Below, one piece after another: positions 17,920-27,236 of a stretch of 64,000 nt of DNA. Origin of the DNA: Muricomes intestini. Its GTDB lineage: Bacteria; Bacillota; Clostridia; Lachnospirales; Lachnospiraceae. Location of the stretch: NCBI RefSeq assembly GCF_004346165.1, contig NZ_SLZZ01000017.1:1-64000 (forward strand), given 5' to 3'. The notes beneath the pieces are model-generated. The model saw only the letters and a list, made by a program, of their open reading frames with translations. It was not told the origin of the DNA and made no database searches. Position numbers and translations under genes: made by a program. Every line of letters begins with the position of its first letter. Positions within the stretch are counted from its first letter, which is position 1.

Positions 17920-19332
17920 TTAATTTTCCTGCGATATACAACCTTTTTCTAAAATTGCCCTTGCCACACACAGCCCGTTGGCTGAGGCCTGCTGCAGTCC
18001 TCTGGTCACGGAGGCACCGTCTCCCATAGCCCGAAGCCCCTTAACATTTGTCTCAAACTTCTCATTCACAAGGACTTTATTTGAATAGAATTTCACCTCT
18101 ACACCATACAGAAGGGTCTCATCACTGGCAATTCCCGGTGTTACATTGTCCAAAGCCTTAATCATCTCATCAATAGCTACCATAATACGGTGAGGAAATA
18201 CAAGAGAGAGATCCCCCGGCACTGCATCCTTCAGGGTCGGTGTAATATTGTTGCGCATCAGTCTCTCTTCCGTAGTCCGTCTGCCTCTTCTGAAATCCCC
18301 ATATCTCTGAAGTAAAATACAGCCTCCGCTGAGCATATTTCCCAACTGGGCAATCTGTTTACCATATTCAATAGGGGATTTGAAGGGTTCTGTGAAATTC
18401 TTTGACACAAGAAGGGCAAAGTTCGTGTTGTTCGTCTTCATGTCCTGGGACTTATAGGCATGACCGTTTACAACAGCCAGTCCGTTTTCATAATACTCTG
18501 TTGCTACCTCTCCGGATGGATTTGTACAGAACACTCTCACCTTGTCATCAAAGGTCGGTGTGTAGTATACCAGTTTGGCTTCATACAGTTTATCATTTAA
18601 TTCTTTCATGATTTCGTCCCGGACTTCCACGCGGACACCTACGTCCACGGTTCCGTTCTTCGTCTCAATACTGTGCCCCTTACACACATGGGAGAACCAT
18701 TCTGAACCCTCACGGCCCACTCCGGAAACAATCTCCGGTGCATAGTAAGTCTCACTCTTATCCGTTATAACTCCCTTGGCAACGCCGTCCTCGATGATAA
18801 TATCTGTCACCATAGTTCTAAATAGAATCTCCACACCTGCATCCAGGAGATGGTGCTGCAGGCGGGTATATATCTTGTACCCCTCTTCTGTTCCCAGATG
18901 GCGGATTGGACATTCAATGAGCTTTAAGTTCGCCCGTATTGCTTTTGTACGGATATCTGTAATCGCCTGTTGGTCCTCAATGCCGTACACCTTCTTATCT
19001 GCACCAAACTGCAGATAAATGCTGTCCGCCTCATTGATCAGTTCCGTTGCTTTTTCATAGCCCAGGATTTCCGGAAGGGTTCCTCCGACATCCGGTGACA
19101 GGGACAATTTACCGTCCGAAAATGCACCGGCCCCTGCAAATCCCGTTGTGATTGAGCAGGGCTGACAGCCGACACAGACCTTTGTTTTCCTTTTAGGGCA
19201 ATTTCTCTCCTCAATGGAACGTCCCTTCTCAATCATCAGTACCTTTATATCCGGATTCTGACGCTTTAATTCATATGCACAGAAAATACCAGACGGACCG
19301 GCACCTATTATCACTACATCATATTGATTCAT
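17920..19332 (-). CDS. NAD(P)/FAD-dependent oxidoreductase (FAD-binding dehydrogenase family)
   Basis: About 470 residues. The N-terminal Rossmann FAD motif is YDVVIIGAGPSGIFCAYEL at residue 4, followed by a Cys-rich segment (CPKRKTKVCVGCQPC near residue 44) and GFAGAGAFSDGKLSLS near residue 66. The C-terminal flavin motif is GLRAMGDGASVTRGLQQASANGL. This is a widespread Clostridial family annotated only as FAD-dependent oxidoreductase, and the substrate is unknown. The Cys cluster could bind a metal or be redox active. The start MNQYDVV follows AGAGGGA. Single gene followed by a hairpin. Confidence 0.85.
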   Translation of the reverse strand: MNQYDVVIIGAGPSGIFCAYELKRQNPDIKVLMIEKGRSIEERNCPKRKTKVCVGCQPCSITTGFAGAGAFSDGKLSLSPDVGGTLPEILGYEKATELINEADSIYLQFGADKKVYGIEDQQAITDIRTKAIRANLKLIECPIRHLGTEEGYKIYTRLQHHLLDAGVEILFRTMVTDIIIEDGVAKGVITDKSETYYAPEIVSGVGREGSEWFSHVCKGHSIETKNGTVDVGVRVEVRDEIMKELNDKLYEAKLVYYTPTFDDKVRVFCTNPSGEVATEYYENGLAVVNGHAYKSQDMKTNNTNFALLVSKNFTEPFKSPIEYGKQIAQLGNMLSGGCILLQRYGDFRRGRRTTEERLMRNNITPTLKDAVPGDLSLVFPHRIMVAIDEMIKALDNVTPGIASDETLLYGVEVKFYSNKVLVNEKFETNVKGLRAMGDGASVTRGLQQASANGLCVARAILEKGCISQEN

Positions 19333-19529
19333 GTTATCCCTCTGCTTTCTATTTTTCCTACTATAGGATAGTATCACACATTTTCCCGGAGAACAAGGCT
19401 ATACAATCTGTCACTTTTAGGGTAATATATAAGAAGTACAACCTTTCTGCACGGATGTGGTTCACTGCTTTACAGTTACAGGCTTAAATCCGCCTCACCC
19501 AACTGTAATTGAATAATAGGAGGTTTATT

Positions 19530-20327
19530 ATGATTAAGTTAGTGGCAAGTGATTTGGATGGCACACTCCTTCAGGGGGGTGCTCAGAAGCTTACCCCACG
19601 TGCCGTAGAACTGATACATGAGCTTACACAAAAAGGGATACATTTTGTGGCTGCCAGCGGAAGGCAGTATGACAACCTGAGAAGACTCTTTGATGAGATT
19701 AAAGATGAAATTTCTTATATAGCAGAGAACGGCTCCATCTGTGTACATCAGGGAACGGTCATCTCCCGGACCACAATTGCCGATGATCTGGCTGCAAGAA
19801 TCATCGCGGAGATTAAAAGACAGGCACATTTTGAAATCGTACTGTCCAGAGAAGATTCCTGCTTTATAGAGAACCATGACCTGGCATTTGTCAACCATAT
19901 TGTAAATGTGATGAAAAATACTACACAGATTGTGGAGGATGTTTCAAAGGTAGAAGGCCCCATTTTGAAAATTGCTGTCTGTAATATGAAAGACGGTGTC
20001 CATATCATAGATAAATATCTTAAATATCTCCAGGATATGTTCGGGGACGAGATAAAAGTTGTAACTTCGGGAAATCTCTGGATTGACTTCATTGCACCGG
20101 GCTCTAACAAAGGAACTGCTCTTCAGGATCTGATGAGTCTCTTCAATATAAAGCCGGAAGAATGCATGGCCTTTGGAGATCAGTACAATGATGTGGAAAT
20201 GCTTCAGCTTGCCGGCACCAGCTATGCAATGTCAAATGCGGCGCCGGGGATTGCTTACTATTCTACTTATGTAACGGATTCTGTGGAGGAAGTCCTTGAG
20301 GATCTGGCCGCTGAACCAGATTTTTAA
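19530..20327 (+). CDS. Cof-type HAD family phosphatase
   Basis: About 265 residues, haloacid dehalogenase superfamily subclass IIB (Cof type), sugar-phosphate or cofactor-phosphate phosphatase. Motif I SDLDGTLL is at residue 7, motif II ASGRQYDN near 47, the motif III Lys in the SNKGTAL region near 194 and motif IV FGDQYNDVEML near 215. The start MIKLVAS follows AGGAGG. Its 3' end overlaps the convergent mtnA gene by about 65 bp. The physiological substrate cannot be read from sequence. Confidence 0.9.
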   Translation: MIKLVASDLDGTLLQGGAQKLTPRAVELIHELTQKGIHFVAASGRQYDNLRRLFDEIKDEISYIAENGSICVHQGTVISRTTIADDLAARIIAEIKRQAHFEIVLSREDSCFIENHDLAFVNHIVNVMKNTTQIVEDVSKVEGPILKIAVCNMKDGVHIIDKYLKYLQDMFGDEIKVVTSGNLWIDFIAPGSNKGTALQDLMSLFNIKPEECMAFGDQYNDVEMLQLAGTSYAMSNAAPGIAYYSTYVTDSVEEVLEDLAAEPDF

Positions 20328-21369
20328 TAGACACCTCATAGGGGGCCTGCACGACTCCATATTCTGTCACAATACCTGTAATTAATTCATGGTCCGTCAC
20401 ATCAAAGCACGGATTATATACTTTGACACCTTTCGGTGCCATTCTCTTTTCATACCACATTTCCGTAATTTCCTCGGGCGGGCGCTCCTCTATAGGGATT
20501 TTGTCCCCTCCAGACAGGGATATGTCAATCGTGGATGTGGGCGCACATACGTAAAATGGAACTCCATAGTGCCGGGCAACAGCCGCTACTACGGAGGTGC
20601 CAATCTTATTTGCCGTATCTCCGTTGGCAGCAACCCGGTCACAGCCCACGAATACTGCGTCTATCAGCCCTTTTTTCATAACTGCCCCTGACATATTATC
20701 ACAGATAAGAGTCACATCCAGCCCTGCCTCCTGAAGCTCAAATGCCGTGAGCCTGGCACCCTGCAGCAAAGGTCTTGTCTCGTCAACATAAATGTGGAAG
20801 CCGTAGCCTTTTTCCTGTCCCAGATACATGGGGGCCGTTGCTGTTCCATATTTTACCGTTGCCAGCTGTCCCGCGTTGCAGTGTGTGAGCAGTCCATCCC
20901 CCGGCTTTACAAGAGTAAGAGCATTCTCCCCTATCCTGCGGCACACCTCGATATCTTCGCTGCGGATATTGACAGCTTCCAGACGTAATAATTCTTTCAC
21001 CTCATCGATTTCGGAATCCATATGCTCCTTCACCACCGAGTCCATTCTGTCCAATGCCCAGAAAAGATTTACCGCCGTAGGTCTGGACGTAGCCAGATAA
21101 TCCTTTGCCTTCCGGAACTTTTCATAGAACACTTGCATGTCAGAAACTTCAGCATTTTTTACCGCCACATATACTCCTATGGCTGCAGCCACACCGATTG
21201 CCGGCGCCCCTCTGACCTTCAAGAGGTAAATAGCTTCCCAGATGTCCTCCACCTCCGTCAGCGAAAGCATTTCAATCCTGCCGGGAAGCTGTGTCTGATC
21301 CACGATTACCAGCGCACTGTTTTTTTCATCCAAAGAAACAGTATTATATTCTAAAATTGTTTTTGGCAT
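20263..21369 (-). CDS. mtnA: S-methyl-5-thioribose-1-phosphate isomerase family protein
   Basis: About 368 residues. MtnA isomerises methylthioribose-1-phosphate (or 5-deoxyribose-1-phosphate) to the corresponding ribulose-1-phosphate, in methionine salvage or the DHAP shunt. The catalytic Cys is in THCNAGQLAT (about residue 163) and the Asp in GCDRVAANGDTANKIGT (about 242); the substrate loop VRGAPAIGVAAA lies near residue 52. The start MPKTILEYN follows GGAGAGGGAG. It probably forms an operon with the RpiB-like gene 35 bp upstream. No kinase or aldolase partner (mtnK, mtnB) is adjacent. About 15 extra C-terminal residues lie in the overlap with the convergent HAD gene. Confidence 0.88.
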   Translation of the reverse strand: MPKTILEYNTVSLDEKNSALVIVDQTQLPGRIEMLSLTEVEDIWEAIYLLKVRGAPAIGVAAAIGVYVAVKNAEVSDMQVFYEKFRKAKDYLATSRPTAVNLFWALDRMDSVVKEHMDSEIDEVKELLRLEAVNIRSEDIEVCRRIGENALTLVKPGDGLLTHCNAGQLATVKYGTATAPMYLGQEKGYGFHIYVDETRPLLQGARLTAFELQEAGLDVTLICDNMSGAVMKKGLIDAVFVGCDRVAANGDTANKIGTSVVAAVARHYGVPFYVCAPTSTIDISLSGGDKIPIEERPPEEITEMWYEKRMAPKGVKVYNPCFDVTDHELITGIVTEYGVVQAPYEVSIKNLVQRPDPQGLPPQNPLHK

Positions 21370-21404
21370 AAATTGGTCTCCCTCTCCTGACACGGATAAG
21401 ATGC

Positions 21405-21854
21405 CTACTCCCAGCGTTCCTCTATTTCAGTGATCATGTTCACTCTTCTCTGGTGACGTCCGCCTTCCTCAAAATCAGTGTCCAGCCATACTTCCACAAT
21501 CATCTTTGCAAGCTCCACTCCAATTACCCTGGAGCCAAATGCCAGTATATTACAATTGTTATGCATCCTTGCCATGCGTGCTGTGAAAGGTTCACTGCAT
21601 ACCGCGGCGCGCACACCTTTCACCTTGTTTGCAGCCAGTGAAATTCCAAGTCCTGTTCCGCAGATCAATATACCCTGATCCACCTCATGATTGACGACAG
21701 CCCGCCCCACAATCTCACCATAGGTGGGATAATCACAGCTGTCCCCGCAGTTTGTCCCGTAATCGACAACTTCATGTCCTCTTTCTTTCAAAAACGAAAT
21801 AATCTCGGCCTTCATTTCCAAGGCCGAGTGATCATTTCCAATGCCAATTTTCAT
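21405..21854 (-). CDS. rpiB: RpiB/LacA/LacB family sugar-phosphate isomerase
   Basis: 149 residues, typical of ribose-5-phosphate isomerase B and related aldose-ketose isomerases. Active-site features: GNDHSALEMK near residue 6, YGTNCGDSCDYPTYG near 37, the general-base Cys in ILICGTGLGISLAANK near 65 and RMHNNCNILAFGSRVIG near 96. Start ATG after AAAGGAGAG. It precedes mtnA, so the pair may channel pentose phosphates. Substrate (ribose-5-P, allose-6-P or a deoxypentose phosphate) is not settled. Confidence 0.88.
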   Translation of the reverse strand: MKIGIGNDHSALEMKAEIISFLKERGHEVVDYGTNCGDSCDYPTYGEIVGRAVVNHEVDQGILICGTGLGISLAANKVKGVRAAVCSEPFTARMARMHNNCNILAFGSRVIGVELAKMIVEVWLDTDFEEGGRHQRRVNMITEIEERWE

Positions 21855-21938
21855 TTTGCTTCTCTCCTTTTAGAATACCGTTCAATAGTACAACTTTATT
21901 TTCTAACAGGAAGAGAAAATTGTCAAGGTGAACCTGTT

Positions 21939-23720
21939 TCATTTCATTTTTTCATTAATTTTGCGAATGATTTCAGGATCAATTTTAGCTTTTCTATGTA
22001 TGTCCAGCAAACCATTAGTTTCTTGTTGCACGTCTGTAACTTGTGTGTAGCAGTAACCGCAGATATATGGGATTTTTTTAATTGTTGAGGTGATTTTATC
22101 AAACCTGTCAATAAATTCTTCTTCTGATTCAACTTTATTACCATAGCCCCATCCTGATTCATCTCCACTAAAGGCAATCCCACCAAACTCACTAATCATA
22201 ATCGGTTGACCATTATATTGATACCCATTTGCGAAAGCAGACTTCCCTCTGCAATGGTATACAGATGTATCAAGAATTTCATTCTTAAATTTCGTATACC
22301 GTTCAAAAAATTCATCTCCAGACTCTTCATAATCATGTAAAGTAATAATATCCGAAACTGTATGTTCCCAACCATCATTTACAACTACAGGCCTATATTT
22401 ATCTATGCTTTTCGTGAGATGATAAACGGCTTCTGAAAAATGTTGTTGCATCCGGTCTGTTTCCACATTCTTAAAGCCCCACGATTCATTGAGAGGGACC
22501 CACGTAATTATGCAGGGATGGTTGTAATTTTGTTTTACCATTTCCATCCACTCCTTGATAAACATGGTTACAGACCTATCAGAATATACATAATTTGACG
22601 GTGCCTCACTCCAAACAAGAATTCCTTTCACATCACACCAGTACAGAAACCGTTCATCTTCGATTTTTTGATGTTTTCTAATCCCATTATAACCAAGTTC
22701 AACTATCTTGTCTAAGTCCACTATTAGAGCCTCCTCATTTGGTGGCGTTAAATGAGATTCCTCCCAATAGCCTTGATCCAGAATTAGCTTCTGATAAATT
22801 GGGCATCCATTCAGTAGAATATTTGGTCCATCAATTCGAATCTCCCTCATGCCAAAATAGGATTCCACCACATCTTCCAATTTTTCATTGACATATAAAT
22901 GAAATTCTATATCATACAAATTGGGGGTTTTAGTAGTCCAGACTTCTATTCCCCATTCTGTACCTGTATAATTCACCCCTCGTAAATCAATTGTGTCACG
23001 AATTACATTTTTATCAACCATTACTCTGCTTTTCGCGACCTTTCTCCCTTTAAATGAAATTGTTGCTTCTACATCAATATCTGTTGTATTATCATTTAAT
23101 GTATTCAATATATCATACTCTAATTCTAACTTGCCCCGCTCTACAACAGGTGTCATTTTGACACCTTTAATACTAATCACAGGAACACGCTCCATCCAGA
23201 CAGACTTCCATATTCCAGTTGTCTGCACATACCAGCATCCAAAGCTGTTTTCCAGCCAGCGCTGCTTTCCCCTTGGCTGCTGTGGATCCAGGCTATCTTC
23301 AACCTTTACCACAATGTTATTGATACCCTTAATTACATGTTGTGAAATATCTAGGCTAAATCTTGTATGCCCGCCCTCATGGACACCTATATGTATACCA
23401 TTTATCCATACTTTTGTTCTATAATCATTTCCTTCAAAATGTAGAATCAAATTCTCTTCAGAACACTTTTCCCCTATATATATTTTTTTTGAATACCAGA
23501 TGTTCTCATGGATGGATTCATCTGCAATTCCGCTTGCTTTCGTCTCATAGGTAAATGGCACCTCTATTTTTTGTGCTTCCGGAAATAGTTTAAACCATCC
23601 TTCCTTCTCGCCAATATTATTATCATCAAAAGCAAAATCCCATTCACCATTCAGCAGCTCCCAATTTTTTCTAACAAACTGTGGTCTTGGATAATCTCTT
23701 ATGTAACACTGCATCTCCAT
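21939..23720 (-). CDS. Glycoside hydrolase family 2 protein (beta-glucuronidase/beta-galactosidase-like)
   Basis: 593 residues, the size of GH2 beta-glucuronidases. A GH2 jelly-roll sugar-binding domain (residues 1-170, with NDYRTKVWINGIHIGVHEGGHTRF near 98), an immunoglobulin-like domain (about 175-275) and a TIM barrel (about 280-590) are recognisable. The acid/base Glu lies in WVPLNESWGF (about 411) and the nucleophile Glu in MISEFGGIAF (about 510). There is no signal peptide. It is the last gene of the complete GH116 operon, 17 bp after GH116 copy 3, and probably removes a second sugar from the imported substrate. The N-x-K glucuronide-recognition motif was not found, so a glucuronidase call is unsafe. 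Confidence 0.88.
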   Translation of the reverse strand: MEMQCYIRDYPRPQFVRKNWELLNGEWDFAFDDNNIGEKEGWFKLFPEAQKIEVPFTYETKASGIADESIHENIWYSKKIYIGEKCSEENLILHFEGNDYRTKVWINGIHIGVHEGGHTRFSLDISQHVIKGINNIVVKVEDSLDPQQPRGKQRWLENSFGCWYVQTTGIWKSVWMERVPVISIKGVKMTPVVERGKLELEYDILNTLNDNTTDIDVEATISFKGRKVAKSRVMVDKNVIRDTIDLRGVNYTGTEWGIEVWTTKTPNLYDIEFHLYVNEKLEDVVESYFGMREIRIDGPNILLNGCPIYQKLILDQGYWEESHLTPPNEEALIVDLDKIVELGYNGIRKHQKIEDERFLYWCDVKGILVWSEAPSNYVYSDRSVTMFIKEWMEMVKQNYNHPCIITWVPLNESWGFKNVETDRMQQHFSEAVYHLTKSIDKYRPVVVNDGWEHTVSDIITLHDYEESGDEFFERYTKFKNEILDTSVYHCRGKSAFANGYQYNGQPIMISEFGGIAFSGDESGWGYGNKVESEEEFIDRFDKITSTIKKIPYICGYCYTQVTDVQQETNGLLDIHRKAKIDPEIIRKINEKMK

Positions 23721-23737
23721 ATATTTTTCATATCCTC

Positions 23738-26359
23738 CTAGTTAATAGTGACTTTAAGTTCATTTTCAGCATCCAATTTGACTATACTAAAAAAGCAAAT
23801 TCTATCTTTTTTCAATTGATACTCCATTTCTTTTCCACTAACCTTTGCCTCTTTTGGTGTCACTCCCTTGGGAAGTCCAAACTCACACATTTGGAGATTA
23901 CCATAAAGTAACTTAAGTGATAGCAAACTCTCTGTTAATGTATACAGCCCCCAGCCTGTTTCCATACTAAAAAAGACAGTAAAAGGTACTTCCTTTGAAG
24001 AAGGGTCAAAACCAATATAGCCCCTAGAGATATTTACCTTATAACCACTTATAGAGGGTATCAGCGAAAAACTCGCCATGCTCCTTGCATAGTTACTCCC
24101 ACATTCAAACTCATTCCATGGATTTCTTTTTTCACCGTCAAACCGCTCTCTGGTTTTTTTCACGATGTCAAACCCTTCTTCCAACATGCCCTCCTGAATC
24201 ATATGTGCAGCAGCCTGATATTCCAAACCACAGAAAACCTCATCAGCATAAGTCAATGGAACAGAAGGCCTTCTAGCATTTTCTGGCCATCCACATACTT
24301 TCACATAGCTTTCGTCATCTAATGCATATACCCTTCCTGCATTGAATGAATTTCTTGCACATTTTACTCTATTATACTTATAGATTGAGCGCAGTGCCGA
24401 CCTCACTTTTTCTTTGTCAAAAATATCCCCTAGATCACAAAGATTGGCATGCCATTGAGCAATCACCTGATCCGTTGCACAGCCATTTTCTATTTGATAC
24501 TTTATCTCCCTTTTTTCCTCATTCCAGTATGCATCTTCCGCTGTAAATCCATCAATAGATAGAATCTTATCGTATCTTCTCAATAACGACTTATCTTTTA
24601 AATCAATTTGCTGAATGTAATATTCTCCATTAAATAAATTCTCATCTGTCCATTTCTTCCCCTTTTTAAATAACTCCAGATATTTTTTTTCCTCTCTTTT
24701 GTAACCCAATTCGCTGGCAATCTTACTGCCAGAAAGTAAGGCTGCCAAATAGAATCCATTCAGCCATCCACTGGGCCCAAACAACTCCATATCCATAGTA
24801 TGATGCTGTCTGCCCTCCATAACTCCATCCTGGTTCTCGTCCCATTTGTCCTCATTAGTATCTGCCCAGGCATATTCAATACTTTTTTTCACGCCATTCC
24901 ACTGCTGCTCTAGCCAAGTCCTATCGCCACACAGTAAATATTCCCTCCATGTCTTAATCACTCCCCCCATTTGTCCGTCAACACAGGGTCTGAAATCAAA
25001 TCGTTTTCTTCCAAGGGGTAGCATCAGGCGAAAGGACATTGCTCCATCTTCCCTCTGATTGTATTTGAAATCCAATTCTCTCATACTTCTTTCCAATTTG
25101 GGAAATAAATAGGGTAAGGCATATGCGTAATTCCACACATGAGAACAGCTTCCTTCACAAATTCCTTCTTCCAGTCCGCTTCCTTCAAATCCATAAAATT
25201 CACCATTTTCCAAACGAAGACATGTGGCTGTTTTAAGAATTGACAGGTTAGAAGAAACAGCCTCCATACACTCTGAAGGCAAACTCGTTTGAAATAATGC
25301 ATCTTTAAATAATTGAGTATCATTGTACAAACGTTTCCAGTTCTCAATACAATATCTTGCACATTCGTTTGAACTATTTATAAGCTTTGTATAATAATTC
25401 TTCCATATAGTTGGCTCCTTTTTCCCTTTTTCAGGGTTCCATGCATTGACACAGTTTGGAAAATACCAGGAAATAATAAAGCGTACTGCTTTTCTATCTT
25501 CAGGATTTAGCTCACAATGGGCTGCCAGGGTTCCTGGTTCTTCTCCATTTAGCATATATGGTTTCTTAGCATTTCCAGCTATACTTTGATAACTTCTGTT
25601 ATGTAGCTTTCCCCCGGCAGATACATCATCCCAGAAAGCTCCTAAACTATCAAACCACTGGCCCCGATACCAATATTCCTGCCAGCTTATATCGGAATGA
25701 TCCGTAGCCAGACAAAGGTTTCCCCATATAGTTGCCTTTTCATCCATGCCCTCACATTCATAGCTAATGTAGGAAAATTTGTCTTCTGTGTGAAATTCAT
25801 TTTTTGTTGTGCCATAAGGCAAGGGGTTATTCAAAGTAAAAAAAGCTGTATAGTCTATTTTCTCCTTTGAGTTATTAATGAACTCAATTTCAAAAAATGC
25901 TGCCGGCAAAGAAGAGTCCTTATCATTAAGTGGAATAAAAGGATTAAATGCTCTCAGTTTCACCTGTCCCGGAAAATTTGCATCTGTGAAATCTATCTCA
26001 GCGAATGGATATTCTCCTTTAAACACCCAATCTTCAAAATGTGGAACCCCTGCCAGTGTTCCCCGATAAGGGCCCATTCCATATCCAAAGCCGCCATTCC
26101 CCCGGTAAACATTCTTTGTTTCACCACCAATTGCAGCATTCGTCCAATCTCCGTGAAGTGCTCTTTTGTCAACCACTTTTCCCTCTTTTTCTGCACGAAC
26201 CATGATATGTGAGAATGCATTTGCTGTATTCTTATAAGGATGACCATATATTTCCCAGTCCTTCAGCATTCCATTTCCGGCCAGCCCTATGCAGCCGCTG
26301 CCTATTCCGCCTAACGGAAATGATATTTCTTTTGTTTTCTTTTTTCTGTATTCCTTCAT
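23738..26359 (-). CDS. GH116 family glycoside hydrolase, copy 3
   Basis: 873 residues and apparently complete. GH116 beta-glycosidase acting in the cytoplasm on substrate brought in by the adjacent ABC importer. SFPLGGIGSGCIGLAGNG lies near residue 13, the nucleophile Glu in GFEG near 390 followed by EGICEGSCSHVWNYA, and the acid/base Asp in HHTMDMELFG near 521. It resembles copy 2 much more than copy 1 by eye and extends about 13 residues beyond copy 2 at the C-terminus. It lies 18 bp after the MalG-type permease and 17 bp before GH2, so it is part of one transcript. Confidence 0.92.
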   Translation of the reverse strand: MKEYRKKKTKEISFPLGGIGSGCIGLAGNGMLKDWEIYGHPYKNTANAFSHIMVRAEKEGKVVDKRALHGDWTNAAIGGETKNVYRGNGGFGYGMGPYRGTLAGVPHFEDWVFKGEYPFAEIDFTDANFPGQVKLRAFNPFIPLNDKDSSLPAAFFEIEFINNSKEKIDYTAFFTLNNPLPYGTTKNEFHTEDKFSYISYECEGMDEKATIWGNLCLATDHSDISWQEYWYRGQWFDSLGAFWDDVSAGGKLHNRSYQSIAGNAKKPYMLNGEEPGTLAAHCELNPEDRKAVRFIISWYFPNCVNAWNPEKGKKEPTIWKNYYTKLINSSNECARYCIENWKRLYNDTQLFKDALFQTSLPSECMEAVSSNLSILKTATCLRLENGEFYGFEGSGLEEGICEGSCSHVWNYAYALPYLFPKLERSMRELDFKYNQREDGAMSFRLMLPLGRKRFDFRPCVDGQMGGVIKTWREYLLCGDRTWLEQQWNGVKKSIEYAWADTNEDKWDENQDGVMEGRQHHTMDMELFGPSGWLNGFYLAALLSGSKIASELGYKREEKKYLELFKKGKKWTDENLFNGEYYIQQIDLKDKSLLRRYDKILSIDGFTAEDAYWNEEKREIKYQIENGCATDQVIAQWHANLCDLGDIFDKEKVRSALRSIYKYNRVKCARNSFNAGRVYALDDESYVKVCGWPENARRPSVPLTYADEVFCGLEYQAAAHMIQEGMLEEGFDIVKKTRERFDGEKRNPWNEFECGSNYARSMASFSLIPSISGYKVNISRGYIGFDPSSKEVPFTVFFSMETGWGLYTLTESLLSLKLLYGNLQMCEFGLPKGVTPKEAKVSGKEMEYQLKKDRICFFSIVKLDAENELKVTIN

Positions 26360-26377
26360 CTCTTTATTACTCCCAAC

Positions 26378-27217
26378 TTAACCCTTCACACCGGATGATA
26401 ATGACAAGGATTGTAAAAAATATTTTTGTGTAAATAAATATAATATAAACGTAGGTACAATAGATATCATAGCTGCTGTAATAACAGGTGCTGTATTGAA
26501 GTTCCCATAAGCTCCCATAAGTAATTGCAAGCCTGGTGTAAGCGGCATTTTCTGTACATCGTTGAATACAATCGATGGCCAAAGCAAATCGTTCCATTGC
26601 CCTGTAAAAGTAAACAATATAACAACTGTCATGACAGGCTTCAGCATTGGCATAATAACCCTGGAATAAATCATAAAATCATTTGCACCATCTATTCTTG
26701 CCGCCTCATCAAATTCAATAGGTATTCCCAGCATAAATTGTCTTACTAAGAACAAGTTTGTTACACTAGCTAAAGCCGGAACAATAGCTGCTGGCATTTT
26801 ATTCACCCACCCCAGTGTGTCTACAATTTTATACAAAGGTATTATGTTAATAATCTGTGGAAAAAAAGATAACGCCAAAACAATATAAAATACCTGATCT
26901 CTATATTCCCACTTTATTCTAGTATACCCATATGCCGCCAGTGATATAATCAAAGCTACTCCAACAGATGTAATGACGGCAATGAGAAAAGAATTCATAA
27001 ACCATTTAATAATTGGTGTGTTTCCTGAATTTTCCAGTATATATTTATAGTTGTCTAATGTCCATGTCTCAGGGATAAAGTGAAATCTTGTATCTTTAAT
27101 TTCCACCTCACTTTTGAAACTGGATAATACCCCATAAGCAATCGGAAGTATCCAGATCAGACATATTACCCCCAATATTGCCGGCGCTATAAGTCGTTTT
27201 AAGAATCCTTTCTTCAT
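26378..27217 (-). CDS. Carbohydrate ABC transporter permease (MalG type)
   Basis: 279 residues with six predicted membrane helices; CUT1-family sugar importer subunit in the cytoplasmic membrane. The EAA loop FDEAARIDGANDFMIYSRVIMP near residue 174 contacts the ATPase. The N-terminal helix missing from the truncated homologue at 2624-3274 is present here. Start ATG after AAAGGAT. It pairs with the MalF-type subunit immediately upstream. No ATPase gene is in the operon, so a shared MsmK-type ATPase elsewhere is likely. Confidence 0.93.
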   Translation of the reverse strand: MKKGFLKRLIAPAILGVICLIWILPIAYGVLSSFKSEVEIKDTRFHFIPETWTLDNYKYILENSGNTPIIKWFMNSFLIAVITSVGVALIISLAAYGYTRIKWEYRDQVFYIVLALSFFPQIINIIPLYKIVDTLGWVNKMPAAIVPALASVTNLFLVRQFMLGIPIEFDEAARIDGANDFMIYSRVIMPMLKPVMTVVILFTFTGQWNDLLWPSIVFNDVQKMPLTPGLQLLMGAYGNFNTAPVITAAMISIVPTFILYLFTQKYFLQSLSLSSGVKG

Positions 27218-27236
27218 ATTTTTATCCTTTCAGCTT

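Noticed and set aside
17920-19332. Cys-rich segment of the FAD oxidoreductase as a ferredoxin-type 4Fe-4S site
   Set aside because: Spacing CPKRKTKVCVGCQPC does not match a standard ferredoxin motif; left as an unassigned Cys cluster.
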